Positions 23,023-35,270 of a stretch of 64,000 nt of DNA are shown here, one piece after another. Source of the stretch: Polytrichum commune (lineage: Eukaryota > Streptophyta > Polytrichopsida > Polytrichales > Polytrichaceae). Every line of letters starts with the position of its first letter. Within the stretch, counting starts at the first letter, position 1. The notes beneath the pieces were generated by a model, which worked only from the letters and a program-made list of their open reading frames with translations, was not told the DNA's origin and made no database searches. The DNA lies in NCBI GenBank assembly GCA_950295325.1, contig OX485803.1, forward strand, positions 72,367,554 to 72,431,553, written 5' to 3'. Position numbers and translations under genes: made by a program.

Positions 23023-24755
23023 TGTGAGCCCAAAAGGGTGCCCACATTTAGTCTTAGACCCTTGAAACGTTAGTTGATGCACTTTGAAGTAGCATGTTAC
23101 TTCACAAAAATATAAAAAGAGTGAAATGTTAGTCTTAGAAGTACCATGTTGTAAGAGGCTAGGATGTGAGTTGTTATTGTGTTTTTACCTTCGGAAGGAT
23201 TTGAGTGAATGAGGATAGGTAAGGAGAACTTGGATTGAGTAGTTAGTGAGTAGGCTAGTACAAATGGATGGAGACAACCAAAGTGACTCAAGAGGCAAGT
23301 GCATTCGAATTGGGATGAATGGAGGATCACATGGAGCGCACAAGTGGACCACCTCATCATGGCCACTTAATGGGGAAGGCCCAAGGAAGAATGCAAGGTG
23401 GAGGATAAGCAAATTCTCAAAGCACCAATCAAATCACGAGTTAAGCATCGTGGTTTGAATTAAGTGGTGAGCGACGATTTGGGAAGGTAAGGGGAGAAAG
23501 TTATGGCGGCGGAAAGCGAAGGAGGCTAAGTTTGGGTTGAAGCATCCCAAGTTTGGTAAAGTGTGGTAGGTAGAAAGCCAAGGCTAGTTAAATGTTCGAA
23601 TTAGGATCCTTGTTGATCATTTGAGGGAGGAAGGCTTAGAAGATAGGATTGGCGCCTACTAAGTAGGAGGAAATCTCAAGGGCTTATCGTGAGCCTTGAG
23701 GGTGCTCACCCCCTCAAGCTTACTATATAATCCCTCATTCTTCCCTCACTCATCCTCTCTTTCCTTTGTGCTCCAAGGCACCCCACGAGTTATAAGTGTG
23801 GGTGTGGGAAGCCATATTGGAGCACATGTGTGTGCTTAGTTTTTAGTTTGAGAGCCAAGGCTTGTTAGCCTTGAAGAGGGCTTGACCTCTTGGTAGAATT
23901 AGTGTTGACGTGAAGGATTTTAAAGTTAATTCATGATTCCAATTTGTGGTACTTTAAGTTCATGTTTTGAATACACGTGGTTGCAAGTTCCATGTTTAAG
24001 AGTTGAGCACTTGATGTTGTGATGAGTGCAAAAATATACTTGTGTGGATTAGTTAGTCTTAGTGAAGTTAGGAAATTCTCTCTCCCCCTCTCCTCTCTAG
24101 GATTTTAGGATTTTAGGATTAGAGAAGAATTGTGTGATTAGAAAGGGGTTGTTAGTAGAATTAGGGAAATTAGGTAGGAAGATTAGTTAAGGGCTTGAAT
24201 AATTAGTGAGGTAGTCGGGCATTACAACTACAAAGTTGTGGGTTCATGAAGGAGCTGGGTTTATGAAGGAGCTGGGTTTGTTTAGTTAGAAAGTAAAGAG
24301 CTGGGTTTATGAAGGAGCTGGGTTTGTTTAGTTAGAAGCTAAGGAGCTGGGTTTATGTAATTAGAAAGTAAAGAGATGGGTTCATGAAGGAGCTTAGTAG
24401 ATAGCCTACCTAATTAGCTCATAGACAAGTAGTTAGTTACATTATGCTAGTTAGTGTTATGTGTGGCTTTCACAAGTAAATGTATTTGAGATTGACTATA
24501 GAGAATAGTGTTTTTTTTAACACTTGCATCCTCTCTTTAAAAATAAATCACGTGCACAACTTAATGGAGAATGTGGAGCACTCTCGCGATGGCAAGACAA
24601 AGGAAGCAAAGACCAAAGTTAAATCCAAGACCACTTGAAGGGTGAACCTTGCACTATGGACTCATCCAAGTCCAAATCCAATACCGCGGAGGAATGTGAG
24701 CCCAAACCCACCACTCGGACTACGGACGCTTAAGGGTGGGGGGTTTGGCCTCACA
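23023..24755 (+). mobile_element. Solo LTR, family R1, copy 1
   Basis: 1,733 bp starting TGTGAGCCC and ending GGCCTCACA (TG...CA, with inverted TGTGAG/CTCACA). It is flanked by a 5-bp target-site duplication, CACTG (23018-23022 and 24756-24760). A tandem motif GAAGGAGCTGGGTTTATGAA repeats at about 24240-24370. A short ORF (ATG at 24564, 24 codons) matches the start of the sORF in the other R1 LTRs. It is nearly identical to 46605-48798 but lacks a 335-bp GT...AG segment present there. Confidence 0.9.
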
Positions 24756-24764
24756 CACTGTGCA

Positions 24765-25180
24765 CACCACAAACACCCCTTCTATTACGTTTGCAAACCA
24801 CACTACCCTGCCGCGACCACACACCGTTCCCATGTAGCCACAAAATGTCTTCTTGTTCCCCCGTTCCACAGTGCGCACATACGTTCCCATAGAGCGTTCC
24901 CGCGTTCCCATAGAACGTTCCCAACGTTCCCATATATCGTTCCCATGTTCCCATAGAGCGTTTATGCGTTCGCTTTAACGTTCCCATACATAGGTTCCCA
25001 CGTGCGCATCTGGCATTCACATGGTCTAAATTCATTGTTCCCACGTTCCCACAAGCTAGTTGCATGTTCCTGGGAGCAATAAATATGTTCCCATGTCCCC
25101 AAAATGTAAAAAAATCTTCACTTTGGGACTCCCGAAAGTCCCGAAATGTTTAATATAGTGTTTATAGTTACATGGGAGAT
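24765..25180 (-). repeat. Dispersed repeat with GTTCCCA array, copy 2
   Basis: Many irregular copies of CGTTCCCATAGAGCG-like units, then a segment (CGAAATGTTTAATATAGTG) matching 1376-1500 in reverse. It is probably part of the same unidentified transposable element. The ORFs on both strands here follow the repeat. Confidence 0.6.
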
Positions 25181-25309
25181 AACTTTGGATGGCTCAAAGT
25201 TTTGGAGAGCCATCCTCTTTGGTCCTTAAGGCAATTTCCCTGATATTTTGGAGAAGACATGCTCCCAATCTGAATTTCCTCAGGACTCAAGAGGTCTTCT
25301 GACATTACT

Positions 25310-25520
25310 TTGTCAAATTTCAAGACCAAGCTAGCACTAGTAGAGAAGGTGTTGCCGGGTAACAATTTTTTTGTCAGCTTCGATGCTCTTTGGTTGGGTC
25401 CATATGTGGTCAAAGACGTGTTTGCTGATGGTTCATTATTGTTAGAAACATTGGCGGGAGATGTCTTTCCTATCCGTACGAGTAGGAAGAGATGCAAAGA
25501 ATATAAAATATGAGTCATCT
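25310..25520 (+). pseudogene. Ty3/gypsy integrase C-terminal fragment
   Basis: The 67-codon frame contains FDALWLGPYVVKDVFADGSL followed by LLETLAGDVFPIRTSRKRC, the pattern of the integrase C-terminal domain of Ty3/gypsy polyproteins. The stop is followed by a purine-rich TAGGTGGAGA that could be the old polypurine tract. Nothing else of the element is recognisable upstream. Confidence 0.6.
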
Positions 25521-25984
25521 AGGTGGAGATTGCTAGGAGTAGAATATATGTTTTAGGTCACATTTGTTTGTTTTGAACATTTGGTGTTGCGTGCGAGTGA
25601 ACTTTGAATACCAATCCAAGATTTTAGGGTCCTTCGTAAAAGATTTAGATCTAATAACCGAACCTAAAGAGGGGAGGCAGTCAAAGTGGTCATCTTAAGT
25701 AACATCTAAGAGGATCCAAACCCACTCCGTTGGGGGAGGTTGGACGGGTTTAACAATTCATTATCTTGGGTATAATCTCTTTAAGCCAAACCCACTCCGT
25801 AGGGGAAGGAAGGCGGTTTTTTAATAAAAATTATCTATAGGTCCAAGCCACTCCGATTGGGACGGATATTTTCTCTTTCTTTAGTATTTTTATGCAGGAT
25901 GACCGTGATTGAATAGATGCGCGAAGCAAGAGGACAGATTTATTATGATTTTTACAAACCAACCCCAAATAGTGCGCCACTATA
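25521..25984. other. Possible LTR remnant, no gene
   Basis: Follows the integrase fragment. A phrase AAACCCACTCCG recurs at about 25718 and 25790. It may be LTR sequence of the dead element, but no partner copy is visible. Confidence 0.35.
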
Positions 25985-28815
25985 TATGAAGGTTTAATTT
26001 TTTTTACTGAATTAACTTAGTGTTGGTGATAAATAAAATATAAATAGTAAATATTATGTATGTTGGGTAAGTTGGGAGTTAGATATTAGCTTAATAAATA
26101 AATTCTAATAAAAAAAACGTGTGGTGCTTTTGGGCACCCCCTTCCGAAGGAACCTAAAAGTACCGCGCAAGCCCTTCGGTGAGGGTGGCCTCCCTTGGCA
26201 GGTGCCCAAGCCGAAACCGGGTGTTATGATATTTAATGAGTGTTTTGGATTTGTGGATGGATTTGATAATCGCGTCGTATCCTTCCGATAGGTTGTGCCT
26301 AGATTTTAAGTGCCTAAGGTAATTATTAATTTCCCTAAGCTAATGCCTAATCTATCCTAGTCTACACGCAAACGCACCAACCTTGGGATCAAGGCAACTT
26401 AACCCTAATAAATGAAATAACCTAACATTTTACCTTGGGCCACATCTAATTCTTTACTTCTTATGTATTAAATTCTCTAAACGGGGGGATCTTAATTACA
26501 TCCCATCCCCTCAACATTTATTTACTTATTTATAGTTGATTGAACAAAGCCTATATTACTAAGTTCATAATTTATGGCATCATCACCTACTTGTTTGATG
26601 CACGCCCTAACCCGAACCCTTCAAGGCCCTATGCGGGTCTCTTAAAGGTTAATTGATACTTACACCCTTCGATCTTTGCCGCCGGAGGAGTAGTCTTAAT
26701 CATTGGTTTTTACCCACGAGGGTTGTACAAATTTTGTTGGTTATCAATTAGTTTAACACGGTTTGACCACGAAAATTCAACTTGATAGAACCGGGGAATA
26801 AGGCAATATGTGTGTTCAATCTATTGCACAATCTTCAAGGGTTGGGGCCATCACTTCTAACCCTTGGGGCCATCAACATGATGGTGGTTTTGTGGGTCAT
26901 TACTCCCACCTTACCACATACAAATATGCAGAGTGATCATGCCGGTGATTAACCCAGCTTCACCACATACGAACGAGCTACGAATGAAAAGCTACTACTA
27001 CAATATTTAATCGAGAGGTTCCGCACACATGGGAGTTGGAATCTCCCTTGGCGGCTAGGTGGGTGATGCCCTTCTAGCCTTATGTGGATAGTTAGGTTGG
27101 GGTGAGAATTTACTTTTGCCGCGCTCCCTTCAATCCTAAATTGAAAGGTGTAGGATTAGAAAGCTTACCGATTGACTCTCATCTTATCGAGTGGTTGGTA
27201 AGGTAAACGATTTAAGATAATCCAAAATGACTACGCAACAAAACGATAAAATAAGTGAAATAAAATGACATTGACTAGTAAGAATATCACTTTGAGTTAG
27301 CCGATTCACCTCGACGAGAGAAAATCCAATTTGACAAATATCTTTTGACACTACTAGATCAATATGTGATAAAGTCTTTTGGATGAAAAGAATCCACGGT
27401 GGCTAAAAGAATCTAATACGAAGATTGACGCGGCGAGACAAAACACCACGGAAATATCCAACTCCACAGCATGAGGCAACCTTATTTATGGGACATCAAA
27501 GCTCCCTTCAACATCATAATTCTTTCATTTTGAAGTTTTTTCTTTGTCTCGGGCCTTTAGAGATCTAAAAATCTCTAAGCATAGTTATTTTCTTCTCCAA
27601 CCCAAGCGTTTCCGATTTCGATCAATCCTTCATCGAAGGATCCATTGTTAGTATTTAATAGTTTGAATGCTTATCCTCCTTGAAAGAGAGTAAATTATTC
27701 TAATTATTGAAATAAAGTATTTTTATAATTTATTTAGTCTTTGTTTTTTTTGTATTGAAGTTACATCCTAATTTTTCTTTTCTTGTTAGTGAAGCAAAAT
27801 TAATTCATATAGAATATTATATTAGTTACTGACTTTAAAATAAAAGAGACAACGTACTTCAGAAGCTCATCATGTCTAACATTTAAGTCCAATTCCAACT
27901 TATATACATAAATAGATGTTAAAGTATTTTTTTCAACAAAATTAGTTTCATTGAAATCTAAAATTCTATCTAGAAGTTATGAGCATTTTCATGAGACAAT
28001 TTCTACTGTGAAACTGCTAACTTTGTAGCTTCATTCCGGCTAGCTAAAAAGTCTATTTTCTATAATTTTATAATTTTCTAGATAGGTCTGAAAGTTCTCT
28101 CTCTATTCATACTAGTCTTGTTTGATTCTAAAATTCTGACTAAAAATTATAAGCATTTCCGTGAGATAGCTCACATAAACTTCATTTCTTTATATTCATT
28201 TTCAAATAGTTAGAAGTTCTAAAATATTATATTAGCGTTTAGTCCCTTTTGTGTTGAATTTTAATAGTTGAACTACATTAGAAGGGTATAGGTTGTCGAT
28301 TCCAAGGTAACTAAGTTTAAGTTGGACTAATTGGATGCTTAGGGGGCTAAGGGCCAGTTCACACTATGCCCAAGTCGAGAGGAAAAACCTTTGGACTAAA
28401 AAATATAATTAAATAATCGATTGTCATATTTTGAACATTTTAATGAAAAAAATGTTCAACCTCTCGACGGAAGTTTGGGTCGAGCATTTTGCTCGCCCCA
28501 AACTTTGCTCGAGTGGCCGAACTCTTGGCGCGATAACTTCCTAAAAGTGTTGCCACCTAGGCTCTTTTGGAGGCGACGTCCTTGGACTTCGGCCTCTAGT
28601 GTGAAGGCCGAGAGGGCGAACTTTGGACATTTCTGCATTTCCATTGGTCCAAGCGCTTCTCCTCTCGAAGTTTGGTCATAGTATGAACCGGCCCTAATTA
28701 CAACATTTTCATTCACAAGGCTTTCGAACCTTAGAAAATGTTATTTGTGAACTAAGAGTAAGCACGATTCAACCCTTTGGCTTTGAAACCAAGGGGGTGC
28801 CTACTTTACTTTACA
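25985..28815 (-). mobile_element. R3-family LTR, long diverged copy
   Basis: Its two ends match, in reverse orientation, the ends of the solo LTR at 35271-36744. The left end (GAAGGTTTA, then GGGTAAGTTGGGAGTTAG) matches that LTR's 3' end; the right end (CCTTTGGCTTTGAAACCAAG, then GCCTACTTTAC) matches its 5' end. The copy is 2.8 kb, about 1.35 kb longer than the solo copy. No clear target-site duplication is seen. The ORF at 28421-28681 has no recognisable motif. Confidence 0.65.
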
Positions 28816-29217
28816 CCAATTGAGGTGTTCTAAAATATTCTAGAATCTACATGCAAAATATTCTGGCAAAAAAATATTAGAACAATGGCGAGAGTTAGAT
28901 CAGAATGTATGAGAATGTTGGCGGCAACTGTACGAACAATCGTGCTAATAACGTGTTGAAAGTATCAAGCACAATCTAGGTAAGCAGTAGACTGAATCAA
29001 TGCAAAATGAATACTCTGCCCAGTATTAGGCACAAATCCATATATATATACTACTGCAGTTAATGTAGTTATGGCATACAACCGTCATCCGGCATAGTCT
29101 ACTGTTCACTAGGTATAGCCCTGTCTAATCCCTATCTAGTGGGCTTAATTATACCCTGGACCTAGGTCTCCTCGAAGATAGTGCATAGGTCGCGTCAAGC
29201 CTATCTCAATAATGCTC
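28816..29217. other. No recognisable gene
   Basis: AT-rich sequence between the R3 copy and the tandem repeat. It could be decayed LTR sequence, but no partner was found. Confidence 0.4.
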
Positions 29218-29700
29218 GTGCCGCGGACGGAATGTAGAAAGGCGGCTTTATGCTACCAAGGCAAATCATACTTGTGCCGCGGACGGAATGTTGAAAGGTG
29301 GTTTTGTACTACCAAGGCAAATCATATTTGTGCCGCGGACGGAATGTTAGAAGGTGTCTTTGTGCTACCAAGGCAAATCATATTTGTGCCGTGGGTGGAA
29401 TGTTAGAAGTTGGTTTTGTGATACTAAGCCAAATCATGTTTGTGCCACGGACATAATGTTAGAAGGTGGATTTGTGGTACCAAGCCACACCATATTTTTG
29501 CCGTGGGCGGAATGTTAGAAGTTGGTTTTATGGTACTATGTCATATTATGTTTGTGCTACGGATAGAATGTTAGAAGCTGGCTTGATAGTACCAAGTCCA
29601 ATCGTATTTGTGCCGCGGACAAAATGTTAAAAGTTGGCTTTGCGGACCAAGTCAAATCATGTTGTTGTTACGGACCAAATGTTAGACAATGGCTTTGTGG
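29218..29700 (+). repeat. 56-bp tandem repeat, about nine copies
   Basis: Units begin GTGCCGCGGACGGAATGTT. The first spacings are exactly 56 bases (29218, 29274, 29330, 29386), with later copies more diverged. It lies immediately upstream of the decayed protease region of the chromovirus and the first copies are open in one frame. Confidence 0.9.
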
Positions 29701-30560
29701 CCAAGGCTAGTAGCCTTAAGCCAAGGCCAAATATTTCATACCTTCAGGCTCAAATGAATGGTAGAAATGTCTCATGGATTGACAAAGAGGCAACGCACTC
29801 CTTCTTAAGCCCGAACCTCATAATGTGTTGGGGCTTGCCAAAGCGTAAAGTGAGCATGCTCATTAATGTGCGGTTTGCAAAGGGTGAACCACATGAAATA
29901 AAGGTAGTGAAGATGCCTTTGACCTTATAATGTGGGACATTGGAATTTGGGAAGATTTTACACTATGTGGAATGGATGAGGTGCCCTCATTTTGGAGGAT
30001 ACATTCTTTGAAACTCACATGGTAGATGTGAGTAGCAAGCCAGTGTGTTTGCGTGCGTTTGTGATGTGTCATGGTGGCAAAAAGTTAAATTTCAAATTGA
30101 CAAAGACTCCTATGGTAGGTGGAGCCAAGTTGAATTTGGTCTCAATGGACCAAATGAACAATGAACAAATAGTGGTCGTAGGTCGATTGGAACAACTCCA
30201 AGAAAACTCATGGGGAGGCTACGAAAGATGGGCCTCTCCAAAACCACATTAGTGGGGTGTTGGCGAGGTACAAAAATGTACTCACCAACGAATTCCTCAA
30301 AAAGTTATCGCCAAGGAGTCGAAAGCAACTTTGCTCAACGAGAAATTGAGTTCTTGAGCTATGCGGTGACAAGTGAAGTTGGTGGATGGATATGAAGAAT
30401 GTCAAGGCAATCCAAGAGGGGAAGTGGCCCTTGACTCAAAATGAGCTTAGGTCATTGTTTGGCCTAGCCAACTACTACCACCACTTCATTCGAGACTATT
30501 CAAAGGTTGCTAGGACCTTGTCCAACTTGTTAAAAAAATGGCTATCCCAAAAGTGGGATG
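29700..30560 (+). pseudogene. Chromovirus R2: protease and RT-connection remnants
   Basis: The frame 29634-29930 carries NGRNVSWIDKEATHSFLSP, a decayed version of the retropepsin V-D-S/T-G-A-T-H-S-F motif in which the catalytic D-S/T-G has become DKE. At about 30320-30560 two frames give NFAQREIEFLSYAV and RSLFGLANYYHHFIRDYSKV, the thumb and connection part of a Ty3/gypsy reverse transcriptase. The RT palm with its Y-x-DD box is missing, so a deletion removed the catalytic core. Pol then breaks at about 30610 at an inserted R2 LTR and resumes at 32494. Confidence 0.75.
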
Positions 30561-30609
30561 AGCCTTGTCACCAAGCCTCTGGGAAGCTCAAGAGCACGTT
30601 GGCTGATAT

Positions 30610-32493
30610 TTCAAACCCTTGTGGCACCGTTGGTGAAAGGGCCCAAGTGATCTTAGTGTGGGTGAGGGCCCTAGGCGTTGGGAACACCTCCCACCCACGT
30701 GGACTAGGAGGCACGAGGGTAAGGCCATCAGCTATGCGTGCTTATGCCGTGTAGATTCTAGAATGCTCAAGAACACCTCTATCGGACGTGTGAATTAGGA
30801 GTTATGGCAATTTGACTGGGGCGTTGTCCCGGGATAGCGCCCTGGTACAGCAGTGACATGGGAGTGGCTCTGTCGCGCACCTCTCCATGAGGAGTGCCCG
30901 AAACACCATGGGCACAAGGGGGACCCCGGAGTGACACCCGGGACTTGTGGCGCCGTTGGTGAGAGGGCCCAAGTGATCCTAGTGTGGGTGAGGGCCCCGG
31001 GCGTTGGGAACGCCTCCCACCCACGAAGACTAGGAGGCACAAGGGTAAGGCCATGAGTTATGCGTAGCTCATGGCGTGGTGATTCTAGATAGCTCAAGAA
31101 CACCTCAATCGGAGGTGTGAGCTAGGAGTTATGGCCATTTGAGTGGGGCGCTGTCCCGGGACAGCGCCCTGGTACAGCAGTGCCTGGGAGTGATTCCCGG
31201 GACTGCAAAGGTTCAAACAGGCATAACTTCCTCAATACTTGCCCGAATGGGGCAAGGGAGGAGTCCATCGGCATCTACGTGAAGCGTAGATGAAGATGGA
31301 GTGGTTGGTTGTTATGATCAGACATCATACAAGGAAGTTATGATGGTCTGAAGCTGCTGGGGGGTTCTAGGCCCAGCAGCTAAAGGAAAATGTCCACTTG
31401 GCCCCAACTCTTGTTAGAGAGACAAGAGGTTGGTTGACGGTGGGGTAGGGGCCCCGCGTGAAGTCCTAGAGGCTTATATGGGTGAGGTGGTGTGGCCTCA
31501 CCCACCCGAGGCCGAACGGCAAGGCCTCCATGGGCTTTGGCCTATTGTGAGGCCATAGTTGCCTAGTATGGTTCGGGTTGTTGTAGTGTTGCTCCGGCAA
31601 CGCGATGATCAACATAGGATTGGACTTCCATGGATGGAAGTCCACATTGGGGAAATGGGTTACGGATTAAGGGGTGAGTCCCGAAAGCAAAGTAGGAGGG
31701 TTGGTTCCCTCCTATGAACTATTGGTCCGGGGTAAGAGGAGCTATCCATTAGCATGGCGGAATGCGAAGGGTTAGCGCTCGTAACCTTTGCTAGAAACGA
31801 AAATTGGCAAGATTATTAAGGGACCTAGCAAGGGTTGCGACAGGCTCCCGGGACTGCCAAGGTTTGAACAGGCATAAATTCCTTAATACTTGCCCAAATG
31901 GGGCAATTGAGGAGTCCATCGGCATCTACATGAAGCGTAAATGAAGATAAAGTGGTTGCTTGTTAGAATCATATATCAAACAAGGAAGTTATGATGGTCT
32001 GAAGCTCCTGGGGGCTTCTAGGCCCAACAGCTAAGGGAAAATGTCTATTTGGCCCAACTCTTGGTAGAGAGACAAAAGGTTTCTTGACGGTGGGGTAGGG
32101 GGCCTACGAAAAGTCCTAGAGGCTTATATGGGTGAGGTGTTGTGGCCTCAACCGCCCGAGGCCGAACGGCACGGCCTCCATGGGCATTGGCCCAATGTGA
32201 GGCCATAGTTGCCTAGTATGGTTCGGGTTGTTGTAGTGTTGCTCCAACAATGCAATGATCAACATTAGATTGGACTTTCATGGATGAAAGTCCACATCTA
32301 AGAATTGGTTATCGATTAAGGGATGAATTCCGAAAACAAAGTAGGAGGGTTGGTCCCCTTTTTATGAACTATAAGGTTTGGAGTAAGAGGAGCTAACCAT
32401 TAGCATGGCGGAATGCGAAGGGTTAGCGCTCGTAACCTTTGCTAGAAATGAAAATTAGCAAGATTGTTAAGGGGGCTAGCAAGGGTTGTGACA
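30610..32493 (+). mobile_element. Older R2 LTR inside the chromovirus, split by a younger copy
   Basis: 30623-30870 and 31848-32493 together match the R2 LTR from about base 85 to its end (GGGTTGTGACA). The first 85 bases are missing, so the left boundary is truncated and no TSD can be read. It separates the RT and integrase parts of the chromovirus. Confidence 0.75.
30871..31842 (+). mobile_element. Solo LTR, family R2, 972 bp
   Basis: Starts TGTCGCGCACC and ends AAGGGTTGCGACA (TGTCGC/GCGACA inverted ends). It is flanked by the 5-bp duplication GGCTC (30866-30870 and 31843-31847). It is inserted in an older copy of its own LTR. Internal inverted sequences such as CTTCCATGGATGGAAG are seen. 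Confidence 0.92.
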
Positions 32494-33440
32494 GTATGTG
32501 CCACAAGGCAAGTTGAGGCTATCGGTTTTGAAGGAAAAATATGATAGTCCCATTGTCGGCCATAGAGGAGAAAGAAAAAATCACCATAGAATGGTGTCAA
32601 GAAGGTACCTTTGGCCACACATAAAAGAGGATATGACCCACTTTGTGAAGACTTGTATAAAGTGCTAAGTGAACCAAACCTCTTATCAAAAGAAAGTCGG
32701 CCTCTTGCAACCATTGCCTATCCCGCCCGCGCCATGGCATAGTATTTCTATGACATAGTGTCGCCATGGCATAGTATGTGCATGGACTTGATCACAAGTT
32801 TGCCGGAGTCACAAGAGTATGATGCCATCTTGTTGGTGGTAAAGCGGTTTGCCAAGTTGGCACACATGGTGTTGATTCTGGTAACCGCGACCGCACTGGA
32901 GACCGCATAGCCTTTTCTCAAGAGTTGATTGGGTCCAAGAGTGATTGTGTCGGATCGAGATCCAAAATTCACAAGTGCATTTTGGAAGCACTTCTCTAGG
33001 GAGGTCGGAATGAAACTAAGGTTTAGCATGGCCTTCCATTCCCAAACGGATGGGAAAATGGAGCGTGTGAATGAAGTTTCGAACCAATACTTGAGGAATT
33101 TGGTGAGTGCGGACCAAAGAGATTGGGCGGCCTATGTGGGTCAAGCGGAGTTTAGTTGCAATGTAGCCACGCACTTGGCGACCAAGGGGTTGTCTTTCGT
33201 GGTGGCTTATGGAGTGGATGCACTCCAACCTACTAACCTAGCTCTTGAGGGGGCACATTCAACACTAGAGTTCAACCAAGATGGTGAGGACTTGGCCAAG
33301 AAGCGTGAACAAGTCTTGAAGATGACCAAGTTGTTGGTGGAGAAAGCCCGAGAGCGCTACGAAAAGCAAATCAATGCCGGAAGACGCGAAGTGGAGTATG
33401 AGGTGGGCCAAAAGGTGTTGTTGAATGTGAACAACTTCAC
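32494..33440 (+). pseudogene. Chromovirus R2: integrase
   Basis: An H2C2 zinc-binding region is readable (GHRGEKKTI ... FVKTCIKC), followed by an interrupted catalytic core (MDLITSLPESQEYDAIL) and then VIVSDRDPKFTSAFWKHF and HSQTDGKMERVNEV, the second and third acidic motifs of the DDE integrase. A near-direct duplication (CGCCATGGCATAGTA) near 32730-32775 and several stops show decay. The last open frame is 32929-33444. Confidence 0.8.
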
Positions 33441-33507
33441 CTAGCCTAAAGGCCTCACTCCAAAGTTCATGCCCAAAATTGGAGCTTCATTTCCCATTGT
33501 GGAATGA

Positions 33508-33867
33508 GTGTTCAAAGACATGTATAAGTTGGAGTTACCACCCGAGATCAAAGTGCATCCGACATTCCATGTCTCATTACTAAAGCCATTTAAGGAAGAC
33601 ACCTTGTGGCCCGATCGCAAGGAAGTGATTAGGCCACCTACCGACTTTGTAAGAGATCATTTGAAATATGAGGTAGAGGGCATCCTCAAGTGTAGGAAGC
33701 CCAATGAAACAGAAAATACAAAGAAGTATTTGGTGAAATGGCAAGGATACCATGAGAAAGAAACCACTAGTGTAGTAGCAAGAGACATGGTGAACGCCAA
33801 GGAATTAGTGAAGCACTTTGAAGAAACTAGGGCTAGAGGTTCCAATAAAATGAATCCTAGGCATTGA
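33508..33867 (+). pseudogene. Chromovirus R2: integrase C-terminus with chromodomain
   Basis: The frame gives LPPEIKVHPTFHVSLLKPF, the conserved end of the Ty3/gypsy integrase, then YEVEGILKCRKPN and KKYLVKWQGYHEKE, a chromodomain. The chromodomain binds methylated histone tails and directs integration in chromoviruses. A stop at 33442 separates it from the core, so the element is inactive. Confidence 0.85.
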
Positions 33868-34679
33868 TGAGGACATCAATCTCCTTTAGTGGGGGAGAAA
33901 CGCTAGTAGCACACTTAGCTTCTAGGCAATGCCATCCACAACATGTACTTGTTCTTTGGCTTCAGGCAATAAAGTTCGACTTTAGTGGTGCAAAGAGAAA
34001 AGTATGAGATGAGGTCCTAGTCTTGTATTTGTGCTTGGTTAGTGGAAGAGGGGGAATAGACATGCTAAACTAGGTTGGGTAAGCCGACTAATTGGGGGCC
34101 ATGGCTTGGAGGGGCCTCGGATAAAACCAAGAAACTTCTTAGCCATGGGCTTGTCCGGGCAGGGACAAGGTTATGGCATGTGTTCATAAAAGTTCTACCC
34201 GCGAGCTAACGAGAGTTAGCGCATGGGAGTCATGAACCCATGTCTCGAAAGAGCAAAGTGGAAACCGAGTCAGGCGGAACTTGGCATCACCACCGTGCGA
34301 TCGAGGCGTGACTTAACAATGGAAAGCCATCTCGGAGTTGCAACCGAGACAACCTAGTGGAAGCGTTGAAGTCCGGCATAGATGTGTCTAGTTAGGCTAG
34401 TGGAACCTAACGGGGGAGGCCCCAAAGGAGGGGCAACCCAAGTGAGTCCCAAAGTATGTGGGTGTAGTGTAGGTTAGGTCCTTGGAGGAGAGATCCAAGG
34501 TGGCTAACGGACCACCTAGGAACGACACCTTTGGGACTATGCCAAATTTGAAGATGCATTGTGGGGTCGCACCCTAAGGTAAACACAATGCCGCACCATA
34601 GAGGATGGCAACTTGAAAATTGGTGTGCCAACTACGAGCATAGTCGATGAGGGCATTGACTCCGTTTGGTGGGGGTGAA
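33868..34679 (+). mobile_element. R2 3' internal region with polypurine tract
   Basis: Non-coding 3' part of the R2 internal region. It is purine-rich just before the LTR (TTGGTGGGGGTGAA, ending 34679), which is a good polypurine tract. The same region occurs in reverse orientation at 58458-59230. Confidence 0.8.
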
Positions 34680-35270
34680 TGTCGCGCACCTCTCCATGAG
34701 GAGTGCCCGAAACACCATGGGCACAAGGGGGACCCCGGAGTGACACCCGGGACTTGTGGCGCCGTTGGTGAGAGGGCCCAAGTAGTCCTAGTGTGGGTGA
34801 GGGCCTGGGCATTGGGAATGTGTCCCACCCGCGGAGATTAGGAATTACAAGGGTAAGGCCATGAGCTATGCTTAGCTTGTGAGGTGGGGGTTTTAGAATG
34901 CTCAAGAACACCTCAATCAAAGGTGTGAGCTAGGAGATATAGAAATTTGAGTGGGGCATTGTCCCAGAACAACGCCACAGTAAGTAGTGGCTTGGGAGTG
35001 GCTTCTGGGACTGCGAAGGTTTGAACAAGAAGAACTTCCTCAATACTTGCCCAAATGAGGCAAGTGAGGAGTTCATCAGCATCTACGTGAAGCTTACACG
35101 AAGATGGAGTGGTTCTTTGATAACATCTGGCATCATATGTAGAAGTTATGGTGGTCTAAAGTTGTTGGGTGCTTCTAGCCCCAACAGCTAAGGGAAAATG
35201 TCTACTTGGCCGCAACTCTTGATAGAGAGACAAAAGGTTTCTTGACGGTGGGGTAGGGGCCCTGCCTAGA
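34680..35270 (+). mobile_element. R2 3' LTR, part 1
   Basis: Begins TGTCGCGCACC directly after the polypurine tract. It continues at 36750-36910 and again at 46191-46306, being split by the R3 solo LTR and by element R4. Confidence 0.85.

Noticed and set aside
23097-23458. ORFs duplicated at 23097-23458 and 46679-47040
   Set aside because: They are identical because both lie in R1 LTR copies. No protein family is recognised and both strands are open equally.
29212-29406. Possible CRISPR-like array
   Set aside because: Units are contiguous without unique spacers and lie next to retrotransposon pol in a plant-type genome. It is a tandem repeat.
30779-31103. Recurrent ORFs with ALPLCLLVFVGGRRSQRPG (also near 34600, 55000, 58270)
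   Set aside because: They are in R2 LTR sequence, and the frames exist on both strands. This is repeat, not gene.
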